Source: Lysobacteraceae bacterium NML08-0793 (GTDB lineage: Bacteria > Pseudomonadota > Gammaproteobacteria > Xanthomonadales > Xanthomonadaceae). Taken from it: a stretch of DNA of 64,000 nucleotides. Of the stretch, positions 19,048 through 28,209 are shown in pieces (position 1 is the first letter of the stretch; the number at the start of each line of letters is the position of its first letter). A program made the translations under genes and the position numbers. The notes under the pieces are model-generated. The model saw only the letters and a program-made list of their open reading frames with translations. It searched no databases and was not told where the DNA came from. The stretch lies in contig NWQR01000008.1 in the NCBI GenBank assembly GCA_002798275.1, positions 1 to 64,000 of the forward strand, written 5' to 3'.

Positions 19048-19416
19048 ATGCGCTGGCTCTGGTTCACCTGTGGATGGCTGATGCTGCTGCTGGCCGGCAT
19101 CGGTGCCGTGCTGCCGGTCATGCCGACCACCATTTTCCTGATTCTGGCCGTGGCGAGCTTTGCTCGCAGCTCGCCCCGACTTGAAGCACGGCTGCTCAAC
19201 CATCCACGTTATGGTGCCAGCCTGCGCGCCTGGAAGTATCAGCGCGCCATCTCCCGTGCGGGCAAGTTCTGGGCCTGCGCCGGAATCGGCATTGGGTTTT
19301 TGATTTTTGCTTTCAGCGCGCGTCCCAGTTGGCCCTGGCTGCTGGGCGTGGCCGCTTTCATGCTGGCCTCGGCCAGCTGGATCGCAACTCGCCCCAGTCC
19401 ATCGCCCGATGCCTGA
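19048..19416 (+). CDS. DUF454 (YbaN-like) inner-membrane protein
   Basis: A 122-residue membrane protein with the DUF454 signature: an N-terminal hydrophobic hairpin containing LLLAGIGAVLPVMPTTIFLILA, followed by FARSSPRLEARLLNHPRYG. Two more hydrophobic segments occupy the C-terminal half. Function is unknown, though family members are often found beside heme or iron genes. Here it follows the heme oxygenase by 15 bp, so they may be co-transcribed. A terminator follows the gene. Confidence 0.9.
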   Translation: MRWLWFTCGWLMLLLAGIGAVLPVMPTTIFLILAVASFARSSPRLEARLLNHPRYGASLRAWKYQRAISRAGKFWACAGIGIGFLIFAFSARPSWPWLLGVAAFMLASASWIATRPSPSPDA

Positions 19417-19442
19417 AGCACCTGACAGGACGACAATTGCGA

Positions 19443-19472
19443 CAACGCCCGGCATTGCCGGGCGTTGTTTCG
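19443..19472 (+). terminator. Rho-independent terminator between convergent genes
   Basis: The stem CAACGCCCGGC / GCCGGGCGTTG with an ATT loop is followed by TTTC. It lies between DUF454 (plus) and the GlsB-like gene (minus) and may act in both directions. Confidence 0.8.
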
Positions 19473-19491
19473 TCAAACCTGCGCTATGGCT

Positions 19492-19743
19492 TTAGCGGGC
19501 TTTGCCGCGGGTAAACAAGTTCACGATGAGCAGCAAAATCACCGCGCCAATCAACGAGTAGATGAAGGTCATGGTGGTAATGACTTGGTTGATGCCGCCG
19601 CCAAACAGGAAGCTGGCAATCGACGAGCCCACAATGCCGACAATCACGTTCAGAAAGATGCCCTGCTGCGCATCGCGTTTCATGATGATGCTGGCCAGCC
19701 AACCGACGATACCGCCGACAATCAACCAGATGATGACACCCAT
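19492..19743 (-). CDS. GlsB/YeaQ/YmgE-family stress membrane protein
   Basis: An 83-residue transglycosylase-associated (Tag) protein. It has three hydrophobic helices, the first being GVIIWLIVGGIVGWLASIIMK, with the family pattern GIFLNVIVGIVGSSIASFLFGG in the middle. Members are small inner-membrane proteins induced by envelope or stationary-phase stress; the mechanism is unknown. ATG 19743 is preceded by an AAGGAG-like site and is preferred over upstream in-frame starts. Confidence 0.9.
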   Translation of the reverse strand: MGVIIWLIVGGIVGWLASIIMKRDAQQGIFLNVIVGIVGSSIASFLFGGGINQVITTMTFIYSLIGAVILLLIVNLFTRGKAR

Positions 19744-19845
19744 TTGAAATCTCCTTGTTTGCTGTTGTCCCATGCCGGGAGTGCGCGCAGTCTGACCAAA
19801 GCGGTGTGATGGCCGCGTCATGGCGGCCAAAAATTACTTTTGTAT

Positions 19846-21219
19846 TCAGCAAGTTGTATCGGGCGTGAAAGTGTCGCCTGCGCCTTGGTCTGCCTCGGCC
19901 AGCAGCGCCAGCAACGCCTGTCTTGGCAGCTTGCCGGTTTCATTGCGCGGCAGGGCGGCCACGCGAATGATGCGCCGAGGCAGAAATACCGGGTCGCTCG
20001 CCTGGCGCAAATGGGCAATCAGGGTGGCATCATCCATGCCCGGCGCCACCACCACTGCCAGCAGGCGCCGCACCCCGGCAGCATCGGCATCCAGTTGCAG
20101 CATCGCACCATCGACCACCCCTTCAATCGCTTGGAGCCTGCGGGTCAAATCGGCCAGCGATGCGCGTTTGCCGGCGATTTCCAGCAAATCAGCCTGCCGA
20201 CCGCGCAACTCGAAGCTGCGACCATCAGCAGATAACTCGACCATATCGGCCAGCATCACCGGCTGCGGCAGCGATGGCCGGAAAACCTGCGTGCCTTCGC
20301 GCTCGGGTTGCAGGCGCACTTGGTCAAGCAGCCGCCAAGTGGTTTCGTGCGATGGTCGGCGCTCAGCAAAGATGCACACCTCGGTTGCGCCAAAAAGCTC
20401 GCGCAACTGACAGCCAAAACGCGCCTCGGCACGCGCGGCCAGCGCAGGCGCAAGCGGGGCGGTGGCACTGACGATGCCCGCCAAGGGCGGCAATGCCACG
20501 CCCGACTCCAGCAAGGCGCGCAAATGCACTGGCGTTGTTACCAGCAGCCGCGGCGCATCGCATTCGGCCAGGGCACGGGCAATATCTTCGGGAAAGAAAG
20601 GTCGCCCCGGATGCACGGCGAATGCACCAAACAATGGCAGCAATACCGAAAGCTCCATGCCATACATATGCTGCGGCGGCACGGTGGCCACGATGTGCGC
20701 CGCGCCGCCACACAGTGCGGTCAACAGTTGCTGATTGACCGCATCGGTATGCCCAAGCGCGCCCCAACATTTGCGGTGCGCCGAAGGCTGGCCGGTGGAG
20801 CCGGAGGTAAAGCCAATCATCGCAAGCTGTGCGGCCTCGACCCGAGCCGGCTGGATTGTCGCAGTGTGGGCTGTTGCCTTGTCCACCCGCACATCGCAAT
20901 CAATCTCATCCATATCCCCTACGCGCAACGCCTGTGGATGGGCGGCAGCCACTTCCGCCACCATCTGCGGCGCACGCGAAGGCGGCAACAGGGTAACTTG
21001 CCCACGCAGGGCGGCAGCGCAAAAGGCGGCGATGAAATGGTCGCGCCGTTCGCACAGATTGATAAGCGCCGGCGCATCGGGCAAAGTCGCCGCCAAAGCC
21101 GTCACCCGGCGCAGGAAATCGCCCCGCCGCACGGGCTGGGCGCCACAGAACAACAGCGCATCCGGATCCCCCGGGAGCAAATCAAGAACACCAGAAAACA
21201 CGCTTGTAGAGACAGACAT
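19846..21219 (-). CDS. Acyl-AMP ligase of the pigment pathway (XanA2-like)
   Basis: A 457-residue ANL-superfamily adenylation enzyme starting at ATG 21219. The nucleotide motif IGFTSGSTGQPSAH (P-loop like) is near residue 150, FGATEVCIF follows in the middle, and the C-terminal catalytic lysine lies in LPRNETGKLPRQALL. In xanthomonadin synthesis a ligase of this type loads 3-hydroxybenzoate onto the ACP. It is separated by 6 kb from the rest of the pigment genes but is divergent from a phosphopantetheinyl transferase with only 57 bp between. Substrate assignment is inference from context. Confidence 0.82.
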   Translation of the reverse strand: MSVSTSVFSGVLDLLPGDPDALLFCGAQPVRRGDFLRRVTALAATLPDAPALINLCERRDHFIAAFCAAALRGQVTLLPPSRAPQMVAEVAAAHPQALRVGDMDEIDCDVRVDKATAHTATIQPARVEAAQLAMIGFTSGSTGQPSAHRKCWGALGHTDAVNQQLLTALCGGAAHIVATVPPQHMYGMELSVLLPLFGAFAVHPGRPFFPEDIARALAECDAPRLLVTTPVHLRALLESGVALPPLAGIVSATAPLAPALAARAEARFGCQLRELFGATEVCIFAERRPSHETTWRLLDQVRLQPEREGTQVFRPSLPQPVMLADMVELSADGRSFELRGRQADLLEIAGKRASLADLTRRLQAIEGVVDGAMLQLDADAAGVRRLLAVVVAPGMDDATLIAHLRQASDPVFLPRRIIRVAALPRNETGKLPRQALLALLAEADQGAGDTFTPDTTC

Positions 21220-21276
21220 GGATGGCAACGGCTTGAAACGGAAACGCAAGATTACGGCCTGAGCCAAGCAATCGCC

Positions 21277-21861
21277 ATGCGCACCAATACCGTCCCCACC
21301 CACGCCTTGCTGCCCTATCCGCCGGGAAGCCATGCCCAAGCCCTGGCATGCGACTGGCTGGCGCAGCAGCTGCAACATCCTGCCGAGCAACTGCCGCTAT
21401 ACCGCGATGAACGGGGACGGCCACGCTTGGCCGCGCCACTGCACAATCACGATGTCAGTTGGAGCCATAGCGGCGAGCAGCTTTTGTTGGTCTGCGGCAA
21501 AAATCTGACCGTTGGCTGCGACCTGGAATATCTACGCCCACGCCTGAATGCGCTGAAACTTGCCCGGCGTTTTTTTCATCCGCAAGAAGCCCACTGGCTG
21601 CAAAGCCTGCCCCAATGCGAACAGGAGCGCGCCTTTTTGCAGCTTTGGTGCGCCAAGGAAGCGATCTTGAAAGCGCACGGCCATGGGCTGTCCTTCGGCC
21701 TTGAAAAACTGCGCTTGGCACACAGTGATACCGGCCTTGTGCTTGCCGAATGCCACCGGCAACTTGGCAAGCCAGAAGACTGGCGGCTTGAACTGTTCAG
21801 CCCGGCCGACGGCTATATCGCCGCCATCGCTTGGCGGCAGCCCGGCAACCTGCTGCGATAA
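21277..21861 (+). CDS. 4'-phosphopantetheinyl transferase (Sfp/AcpT type)
   Basis: A 194-residue transferase that attaches the phosphopantetheine arm of CoA to the serine of carrier proteins. Visible motifs are [11 protein letters not shown] (Mg-binding aspartate) near residue 78 and the [19 protein letters not shown] signature (WXXKEA) near residue 118. ATG 21277 is chosen because it clears the divergent ligase. The expected partner is the ACP at 11732. It ends 7 bp before rsmG. Confidence 0.9.
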   Translation: MRTNTVPTHALLPYPPGSHAQALACDWLAQQLQHPAEQLPLYRDERGRPRLAAPLHNHDVSWSHSGEQLLLVCGKNLTVGCDLEYLRPRLNALKLARRFFHPQEAHWLQSLPQCEQERAFLQLWCAKEAILKAHGHGLSFGLEKLRLAHSDTGLVLAECHRQLGKPEDWRLELFSPADGYIAAIAWRQPGNLLR

Positions 21862-21868
21862 TCAGCGC

Positions 21869-22519
21869 ATGAATACTTCTCTGCCTGCTGATATCGAACC
21901 ACTGCTGCGCCAAGGGCTTGCCGAGCTTGCGCTGGATGCCGATGCGCTAACCCCCGCGCTGATGGATTATCTGGCGCTCCTCACGCGCTGGAATGGCACC
22001 TACAACCTGACCGCTATCCGCGACCCGCGGGAAATGGTCACCAAGCATCTGCTCGATTCGCTGGCGATGGCGCCATTCGTGCCGGATGCGGCGCTGGCCG
22101 ATCTTGGCACCGGCCCTGGGCTTCCGGGCATTCCACTGGCCATCGCCCGCCCCGGCTGCCGCGTAACGCTGGTGGAATCCAATGGCAAAAAGGCGCGTTT
22201 TCTGCGCGAGGCGGTGCGCACGCTCGGTCTTGTTAATGCACGGGTGGCCGAGAGCCGCGCCGAAGCACTGGACGAGCCAGGTCAATATGCCGCCATCACC
22301 GCGCGCGCACTGGCAACGCTGGACAAAATCATCGCCTTTGGCGGGCATCTGCTGGCGCCCGGCGGCGTACTGCTGGCGATGAAGGCCGAAACCGTGGACG
22401 AAGAAGCCGCGCAACTGCCGCCCGGTTGGCAATTGCAGGCGGTGCATCCGTTGCAAGTACCGGGGCTCACCGCCCGGCGGCAATTGGCCGTGGTCGGGCG
22501 AAGCCTCACGGCCAGCTGA
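21869..22519 (+). CDS. rsmG: 16S rRNA (guanine527-N7)-methyltransferase
   Basis: RsmG (GidB) methylates G527 of 16S rRNA with S-adenosylmethionine. The 216 residues are of normal length. Blocks seen are [27 protein letters not shown], the SAM-binding loop [16 protein letters not shown] near residue 74, and [16 protein letters not shown]. The gene is classically near the origin of replication, next to parAB, as it is here. Confidence 0.96.
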   Translation: MNTSLPADIEPLLRQGLAELALDADALTPALMDYLALLTRWNGTYNLTAIRDPREMVTKHLLDSLAMAPFVPDAALADLGTGPGLPGIPLAIARPGCRVTLVESNGKKARFLREAVRTLGLVNARVAESRAEALDEPGQYAAITARALATLDKIIAFGGHLLAPGGVLLAMKAETVDEEAAQLPPGWQLQAVHPLQVPGLTARRQLAVVGRSLTAS

Positions 22520-22604
22520 TTTCCGCCGCACCCGGTGGCAAGGCATAATGCGCAGTCCTTCCGTCGGCATTGCCGACTCCCCCGGCTCACAGGACACAGC
22601 ATTC

Positions 22605-23390
22605 ATGGCCCGAATCATCGCGGTTGCCAACCAGAAAGGCGGCGTTGGCAAAACCACCACGGCAGTCAATCTTGCCGCTGCGTTGGCGGCCACGCCCAAG
22701 CGGGTGCTGCTGGTGGATCTGGATTCGCAGGGCAATGCCACTTCCGGCAGCGGCATCGACAAACACGAGGCCGCGCACACTACCTGCGATGTGCTGCTGG
22801 AAGAAGTCACCCCGCGTGATGCCATCGTTACCACCCCGGAAGGTCATGACCTGATGCCGGGCAATACCGACCTCACCGCCGCAGAAATCACCCTGATGGA
22901 TGAGGAAGGCCGCGAGCAACGCCTGAAGCGCGCGCTGGACGGGCTGCGCGATGATTACGATTTCATCATCATCGACTGCCCGCCGGCGTTGTCGCTGCTG
23001 ACCCTGAATGCCCTGACGGCGGCCGATTCGGTGCTGGTGCCGATGCAGTGCGAGTACTACGCGCTGGAAGGACTGACTTCGCTTTTGCAAACCATCGAGG
23101 CGCTGAAGCAGAAGCTCAATCCCGGACTAGAAATCGAAGGCGTTCTGCGCACCATGTTCGATGTCCGCAACAATCTTGCCAATGCCGTATCGGCCGAGCT
23201 GGAGCTGCATTTTGGCAGCAAGGTGTTCAATACCATCATCCCGCGCAATGTGCGGGTGGCCGAAGCCCCGAGCCACGGGCAAAGTATCGTCGGTTACGAC
23301 CGCGCCTCACGCGGCGGTATCGCCTATCTGGGGCTGGCCGGAGAAGTGCTGCGCTTGCAGCATGAACGCAATGCCGCCAATGCAGCTTGA
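22605..23390 (+). CDS. parA: Chromosome-partitioning ATPase ParA
   Basis: A 261-residue Soj/ParA ATPase that drives segregation of origin regions. The deviant Walker A motif KGGVGKTTT is at residues 11-19, the Walker A' block RVLLVDLDSQGNATSG follows, and Walker B is in DFIIIDCPPALSLLT. The C-terminus carries the family block PRNVRVAEAPSHGQSI. ATG 22605 starts MARIIAVANQ. It lies 10 bp upstream of parB in one operon. Confidence 0.97.
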   Translation: MARIIAVANQKGGVGKTTTAVNLAAALAATPKRVLLVDLDSQGNATSGSGIDKHEAAHTTCDVLLEEVTPRDAIVTTPEGHDLMPGNTDLTAAEITLMDEEGREQRLKRALDGLRDDYDFIIIDCPPALSLLTLNALTAADSVLVPMQCEYYALEGLTSLLQTIEALKQKLNPGLEIEGVLRTMFDVRNNLANAVSAELELHFGSKVFNTIIPRNVRVAEAPSHGQSIVGYDRASRGGIAYLGLAGEVLRLQHERNAANAA

Positions 23391-23400
23391 GAGGTTCCCC

Positions 23401-24318
23401 ATGAGCAATCCCAAATCCGCATCCACAGGCAAACCCGCAAAAAAAGCTGCGCTCGGACGTGGCATCCGGGTCTTGATGGGCGATAACGCCATCCCGGCAC
23501 CGGCGCCGCTGGAAGCGCAGCCGGGCGAAAAACTCACCCGCCTGCCGGTTCGTCAGTTGCAGCCGGGGCAGTACCAGCCGCGCCGCACCATGGACGATGC
23601 CAAATTGCAGGAGCTGGCCGAATCCATCAAGGCGCAGGGCGTGGTGCAGCCCATCGTGGTGCGCAGCATCGACAAGGACAAATATGAAATCGTCGCCGGT
23701 GAGCGCCGCTGGCGCGCCACGCAGCTGGCCGGGCTGATTGAAATCCCCGCCGTGGTGCGCGAGCTGGACGACCGCACCGTGGTGGCGATGGCGCTGATTG
23801 AAAACATCCAGCGTGAAGACCTCAATCCACTGGAAGAAGCCGAAGCCCTGCAACGGCTGATTGACGAGTTCGATCTGACCCATGCCCAGGCGGCTGAAGC
23901 GGTCGGGCGCTCACGCGCGGCGGTTTCCAATTTGCTGCGCCTTTTGGAGTTGCCGGCAGAAATCCGCGCCTTGGTACAAAAGCGCGAAATCGAAATGGGG
24001 CATGCCCGCGCCCTGCTCTCGCTCACCCCACAGGCGGCGATTGCGCTGGCCAAGCAGGCCGCCGCCGAAGGCTGGAGCGTGCGCGAGGTGGAGCATCGCG
24101 TACAACAGCTTGCCGCTGGCAAAGTTGGCGCCCCATCGAAGCGGAAAAAACCCCTGCCTTCTGCCGACATCACCGCGCTTGAAAACGAACTGTCCGAATT
24201 GCTTGCAAGCAAGGTCGCCGTGCAGCATGGTCGGGGCGGACGCGGCAAGCTGGTGATTCACTACGGCTCACTGGATGCCTTGGACGGCGTACTGGAACGG
24301 CTGCGCAAAACTCCCTGA
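23401..24318 (+). CDS. parB: Chromosome-partitioning protein ParB
   Basis: A 305-residue ParB/Spo0J protein that binds parS and forms CTP-dependent clamps. Features are an N-terminal KKAALGRGIRVLMGD tail (the ParA-interacting region), the ParB/Srx domain with the GERRWRA CTP-binding box near residue 100, ENIQREDLNPLEEA, and a helix-turn-helix (THAQAAEAVGRSRAAVSNLLRL) at about residues 160-182. The C-terminal dimerisation domain ends LVIHYGSLDALDGVLERL. No parS search was possible by eye. Confidence 0.97.
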   Translation: MSNPKSASTGKPAKKAALGRGIRVLMGDNAIPAPAPLEAQPGEKLTRLPVRQLQPGQYQPRRTMDDAKLQELAESIKAQGVVQPIVVRSIDKDKYEIVAGERRWRATQLAGLIEIPAVVRELDDRTVVAMALIENIQREDLNPLEEAEALQRLIDEFDLTHAQAAEAVGRSRAAVSNLLRLLELPAEIRALVQKREIEMGHARALLSLTPQAAIALAKQAAAEGWSVREVEHRVQQLAAGKVGAPSKRKKPLPSADITALENELSELLASKVAVQHGRGGRGKLVIHYGSLDALDGVLERLRKTP

Positions 24319-24326
24319 GCGTTCTG

Positions 24327-25307
24327 ATGCCCGATTCTGCCTCTCCCATCCTCGTAACCGGCGCAGCCGGTTTCATTGGCGCGCATGTCTGCCAAGCGCT
24401 ACAAGCACGCGGCCTGCCGGTGGTCGGGCTGGACAATTTCAACGACTATTACGACCCGCAATTAAAGCGCGATCGTGTGGCCGCGCTATGCCCGGATGCG
24501 GACATCCGCACCCTAGACATCAGCAACCGCGATGCCCTGAATGCATTATTTTCGGAACTCGCCCCCAAGCGCGTGATTCATCTGGCCGCGCAAGCGGGCG
24601 TGCGCTATTCACTGCAAAACCCGCATGCCTATGCGGAAAGCAATCTGGTCGGCTTTTTGAACATACTGGAAGCCTGCCGCCACAATCGCGTGGCGCATTT
24701 GCTGTATGCCAGTTCTTCATCGGTCTATGGAGATTCGGCCACGCCACCGTTTTCCGAAGACCAGCGCATCGACCAGCCACGCTCACTGTATGCCGCCACC
24801 AAGGCCGCCAACGAGCTGATGGCCTACAGCTATGCGCAGCTCTACCAACTCCCCGCCACCGGCCTGCGCTTTTTCACCGTGTACGGCCCTTGGGGGCGAC
24901 CGGACATGGCACCGCTGCTGTTCTCGCGCGCAGTGCTGGCTGGCCGTCCCATCGAAGTGTTCAACCACGGCCAAATGCGCCGCGATTTCACCCATATCAG
25001 CGATATCGTTGCCGGCATTCTGGGTGCGCTGGCACACCCGGCAAGTGGCGAAGTGCCGCATCAAGTGTTCAACCTCGGCAACCACAGCCCGGTGGCGCTG
25101 GAGGACTTCATCGCCGTGATTGAGCGCGCCGCAGGCCGACCGGCGCAAAAAATCCACAAGCCGATGCAGCCCGGCGACATGGTGGAAACCATGGCCGATA
25201 CCCGGCGTGCTTTTGAGCGCTTCAGCTTTGCCCCTGCCACCCCGATTGAAACCGGCCTGCCGCCCGTAGTGGCTTGGTGCCGCGACTATTTTGGAGATGC
25301 CGCATGA
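24327..25307 (+). CDS. NAD-dependent sugar epimerase (UDP-glucuronate 4-epimerase-like)
   Basis: A 326-residue extended short-chain dehydrogenase. The NAD-binding TGAAGFIG is at residues 11-18, and the catalytic Y155-X3-K159 is in LYAATKAANE. The block GLDNFNDYYDPQLKRDR near residue 34 is typical of UDP-glucuronate/UDP-galacturonate 4-epimerases, and FTVYGPWGRPDMA is also characteristic. It probably supplies a nucleotide sugar for envelope polysaccharide. It overlaps the following glycosyltransferase by 4 bp. Confidence 0.9.
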   Translation: MPDSASPILVTGAAGFIGAHVCQALQARGLPVVGLDNFNDYYDPQLKRDRVAALCPDADIRTLDISNRDALNALFSELAPKRVIHLAAQAGVRYSLQNPHAYAESNLVGFLNILEACRHNRVAHLLYASSSSVYGDSATPPFSEDQRIDQPRSLYAATKAANELMAYSYAQLYQLPATGLRFFTVYGPWGRPDMAPLLFSRAVLAGRPIEVFNHGQMRRDFTHISDIVAGILGALAHPASGEVPHQVFNLGNHSPVALEDFIAVIERAAGRPAQKIHKPMQPGDMVETMADTRRAFERFSFAPATPIETGLPPVVAWCRDYFGDAA

Positions 25308-26038
25308 CCCACCCAGAACTCTCCGTCGTGGTGCCGGTGCATAACGAAGAGGACAATATCGCCCCGCTGGTAACGGAAATCCTCGCCGCATTGCGCGGCC
25401 ATGTGGCATTTGAAATCGTCTATGTCGATGACCTCTCGCGCGATGCCACGCTCGCCCGGCTCCAAGCGCTGCAAACCAGCACCCCGGAGCTGCGCGTGGT
25501 TCGGCATCTAACCAACAGCGGTCAGAGCACCGCCGTGCGCAACGGCATCAAGGCCGCGCGCGCACCGTGGGTGGTTACGCTCGACGGGGACGGCCAGAAC
25601 GACCCGGCCGACATCCCCAAACTGCTAGCCGAGCGCGACCAGGCCAGTGCCGATACCAAGCTGTTGGCCGGCTGGCGCGTCCACCGCCAAGATTCGGGCA
25701 GCAAGCGCTGGGCCTCGCGCTGGGCGAACGCCATCCGTTCGCGCCTGTTGCGCGATGCCACCCCGGATACCGGCTGCGGCATCAAGCTGATGGAGCGCGC
25801 GGCATTTCTTGAACTGCCCTATTTCGACCACATGCACCGCTACCTGCCCGCCCTGATGCAGCGCGCCGGTTGGAAAACCCAGAGCGTGCCGGTCAACCAT
25901 CGCCACCGCACCAGCGGCGTATCCAAATACACCAATCTAGGTCGCGCCTTGGTCGGCGTGCGCGACCTGCTCGGCGTGTCCTGGCTGATTGCCCGCAGCC
26001 GCCGCACCGCCACCGAAGAACTGCCCCGCCATGACTGA
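25304..26038 (+). CDS. Family 2 glycosyltransferase, dolichol-phosphate mannosyltransferase-like
   Basis: A 244-residue GT2 enzyme with the N-terminal LSVVVPVHNEEDNIAPL block, the acidic DDLSRD, and a DGDGQNDPADIP metal-binding motif near residue 90. It lacks the C-terminal membrane pair of ArnC-like proteins and resembles DPM1-type enzymes that charge a polyprenyl phosphate with a sugar. The start overlaps the epimerase stop (ATGA), and its end overlaps the next gene by 8 bp. Confidence 0.88.
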   Translation: MTHPELSVVVPVHNEEDNIAPLVTEILAALRGHVAFEIVYVDDLSRDATLARLQALQTSTPELRVVRHLTNSGQSTAVRNGIKAARAPWVVTLDGDGQNDPADIPKLLAERDQASADTKLLAGWRVHRQDSGSKRWASRWANAIRSRLLRDATPDTGCGIKLMERAAFLELPYFDHMHRYLPALMQRAGWKTQSVPVNHRHRTSGVSKYTNLGRALVGVRDLLGVSWLIARSRRTATEELPRHD

Positions 26039-26375
26039 TCCAACCTCGTTCATGGACACGCCCATCCAGTGGCTTGCCTGGACCGGGCTTTATATGACCC
26101 CGTGGAAAGTCATCGGCTGGGTCGGCGCATTGATGTTCGGCGGTCGCTGGCTGGTGCAATTCATCGCCAGCCGCCGCGCCAAAAAGCCGGTGATTCCGCG
26201 GCTATTCTGGTATATGAGCATCATCGGCAGCCTGATGACACTCAGCTATTTCATCTTCGGCAAAAACGACTCGGTGGGCATTTTGCAAAACCTGTTCCCC
26301 ACCTTTACCGCCAGCTACAGCCTGTGGCTGGATATCAAACATCGCGGCTGGAAACGCGACCGCGCCGGGCATTGA
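26031..26375 (+). CDS. Lipid-A-biosynthesis N-terminal domain (LABN) membrane protein
   Basis: A 114-residue protein with three hydrophobic segments (for example WKVIGWVGALMFGGRWLVQF, FWYMSIIGSLMTLSYFIFG). The RWLVQFIASRRAKKPVIPRLFWY block is the LABN signature. Proteins of this kind are encoded beside DPM1-like glycosyltransferases and are thought to act with them in modifying lipid A or polyprenyl-linked sugars. ATG 26031 overlaps the upstream stop by 8 bp. Confidence 0.88.
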   Translation: MTDPTSFMDTPIQWLAWTGLYMTPWKVIGWVGALMFGGRWLVQFIASRRAKKPVIPRLFWYMSIIGSLMTLSYFIFGKNDSVGILQNLFPTFTASYSLWLDIKHRGWKRDRAGH

Positions 26376-26412
26376 TTTACACTTCGGGCTTTCCTGTCTT
26401 GGGTCTGCCCGC

Positions 26413-28203
26413 ATGAAAACCCCTCTTGCCATTGCTCTGGCGCTGGCCTTTGCCACGCTCACCGCCCCGGCCAGCTGCGTCGCACAAACCTCTGCCATGC
26501 ATACCGCAGAAGCCAGTGAGGACGCGCGCTTCCAAGCCATTTATCAGCGCGAATGGGCTTGGCGCCAGCAGCAGGAAGGCAGCGCCGGCGAGGAGGACAG
26601 CCCCAATAACCGCATTGGCCTGCCGGATGTTTCACCCGCAGCACAAGCGCGCCGCCTGGCGATGTGGGAGCAAGTGCTGCGCGAGCTGGATGGCATTGAC
26701 CCGAGCAAACTCTCGCCTGCCGAGCGCATCAACTATCTGGTGTATCGCCCGCAGGTGGAAAACCTCGCCGCCAGCGTGCGTTTTGGCGATTTTGAAATGC
26801 CCTTCAACGCCGATTCCTCGTTCTGGTCGTGGCTCGGCTTCATGGGACAGACCCCGTTGCGCAGCGTCGAGGATTACCGCGCCTATATCGCCATGCTGAA
26901 CGATGTACCACGCTATTTTGGGCAACACATCGACAATATGCGCGCTGGCCTTGCACGCGGTTTTTCCGTACCACGCGCCACGCTCGATGGCCGCGACCAA
27001 TCCATCGCGCAAGTGGCGGAATTGCAAGACCCCACCCAAGCTGCGCTATACACCCCGTTCAAACAAATGCCCGCCAGCATCCCAGCCGCGCAGCAGGAAA
27101 GCCTGCGCCGTGAAGCACGGCAGGCGATTGAAAAATCCGTCATCCCCGCCTACGCCAATCTGCTGACTTTCTTCCGCAACGAATACATGCCCAAAGCGCG
27201 CACCACGCTGGCCGCCGAGGCCATGCCGGAAGGTGCGGCTTGGTATCGCCAGCAAATCCGCCACTACACCACGCTGGACATGAGCGCCGAGGAAATCCAC
27301 CAGATTGGCCTGAAAGAAGTCGCGCAAATCCGTGCGGAGATGGAAGAAATCATCAAGCAAGTGGGCTTTGAAGGTAATTCGCCAGACACCCGCTTTCAGG
27401 ACTTTCTCGCCTTTTTGCGCAGCGACCCGCAGTTCTATGCCAAAACCCCGCAGGAACTTTTAAGCCGCGCCGCCTGGATTGCCAAACGGGTGGACGGGCA
27501 ACTGGGCAAAATCATCGGCAAACTACCGCGCAACCGCTTCACCATCGTGGAAGTGCCGCCAGATATCGCCCCGTTCTGGACCGCTGGCCGCGGCGGCGCC
27601 AGCACCTACTGGCTGAATACCTACAACCTGCCCTCGCGCCCGCTATACAACCTGCCCGCCCTGACCCTGCACGAAGCCGCCCCCGGACACGCCCTGCAAG
27701 GCTCGCTGGTGATGGAAATGGGCGAAACCCCCGCCTTCCGCAAGCAATACATCAGCGCCTATGGCGAAGGCTGGGGGCTGTATTCAGAATGGCTGGGCAA
27801 GGAAATGGGCATCTACGAAACCCCGTATGAAGATTTTGGCCGCCTGACTTACGCCATGTGGCGCGCCTGCCGACTGGTGATTGATACCGGCGTGCACCAC
27901 AAGGGCTGGAGCCGCGAGCAGGCACTGGCCTATCTGCGCGACAACACCGCACTGTCCGAACACGAAGTCACCACCGAAGTGGATCGCTATATCTCCTGGC
28001 CAGGACAAGCACTGTCCTACAAGCTCGGCGAAATCGTCATCATGCGCCTGCGCGCCGAGGCCGAGCGCGAGCTGGGTGAGAAGTTCGACGTGCGCCGCTT
28101 CCACGACGCCATCCTCGCCCCCGGCTCCATCCCCCTGCCAGTGCTGGAAGATGAAATCCGCAGGTTTATCCGCGAAGAAAAAGCCATCAGCAATAAACCC
28201 TGA
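26413..28203 (+). CDS. DUF885-family putative metallopeptidase, exported
   Basis: A 596-residue protein with a signal peptide (MKTPLAIALALAFATLTAPA). The DUF885 core has the zinc-site-like TLHEAAPGHALQG (first His near residue 420) and the downstream AYGEGWGLYSEWLG glutamate block, resembling M32-like or carboxypeptidase metalloproteases. Function is unproven for most members. It is the last native gene before the accessory zone; its stop lies only 6 bp from the foreign hrpA remnant. Confidence 0.9.
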   Translation: MKTPLAIALALAFATLTAPASCVAQTSAMHTAEASEDARFQAIYQREWAWRQQQEGSAGEEDSPNNRIGLPDVSPAAQARRLAMWEQVLRELDGIDPSKLSPAERINYLVYRPQVENLAASVRFGDFEMPFNADSSFWSWLGFMGQTPLRSVEDYRAYIAMLNDVPRYFGQHIDNMRAGLARGFSVPRATLDGRDQSIAQVAELQDPTQAALYTPFKQMPASIPAAQQESLRREARQAIEKSVIPAYANLLTFFRNEYMPKARTTLAAEAMPEGAAWYRQQIRHYTTLDMSAEEIHQIGLKEVAQIRAEMEEIIKQVGFEGNSPDTRFQDFLAFLRSDPQFYAKTPQELLSRAAWIAKRVDGQLGKIIGKLPRNRFTIVEVPPDIAPFWTAGRGGASTYWLNTYNLPSRPLYNLPALTLHEAAPGHALQGSLVMEMGETPAFRKQYISAYGEGWGLYSEWLGKEMGIYETPYEDFGRLTYAMWRACRLVIDTGVHHKGWSREQALAYLRDNTALSEHEVTTEVDRYISWPGQALSYKLGEIVIMRLRAEAERELGEKFDVRRFHDAILAPGSIPLPVLEDEIRRFIREEKAISNKP

Positions 28204-28209
28204 TAACAC

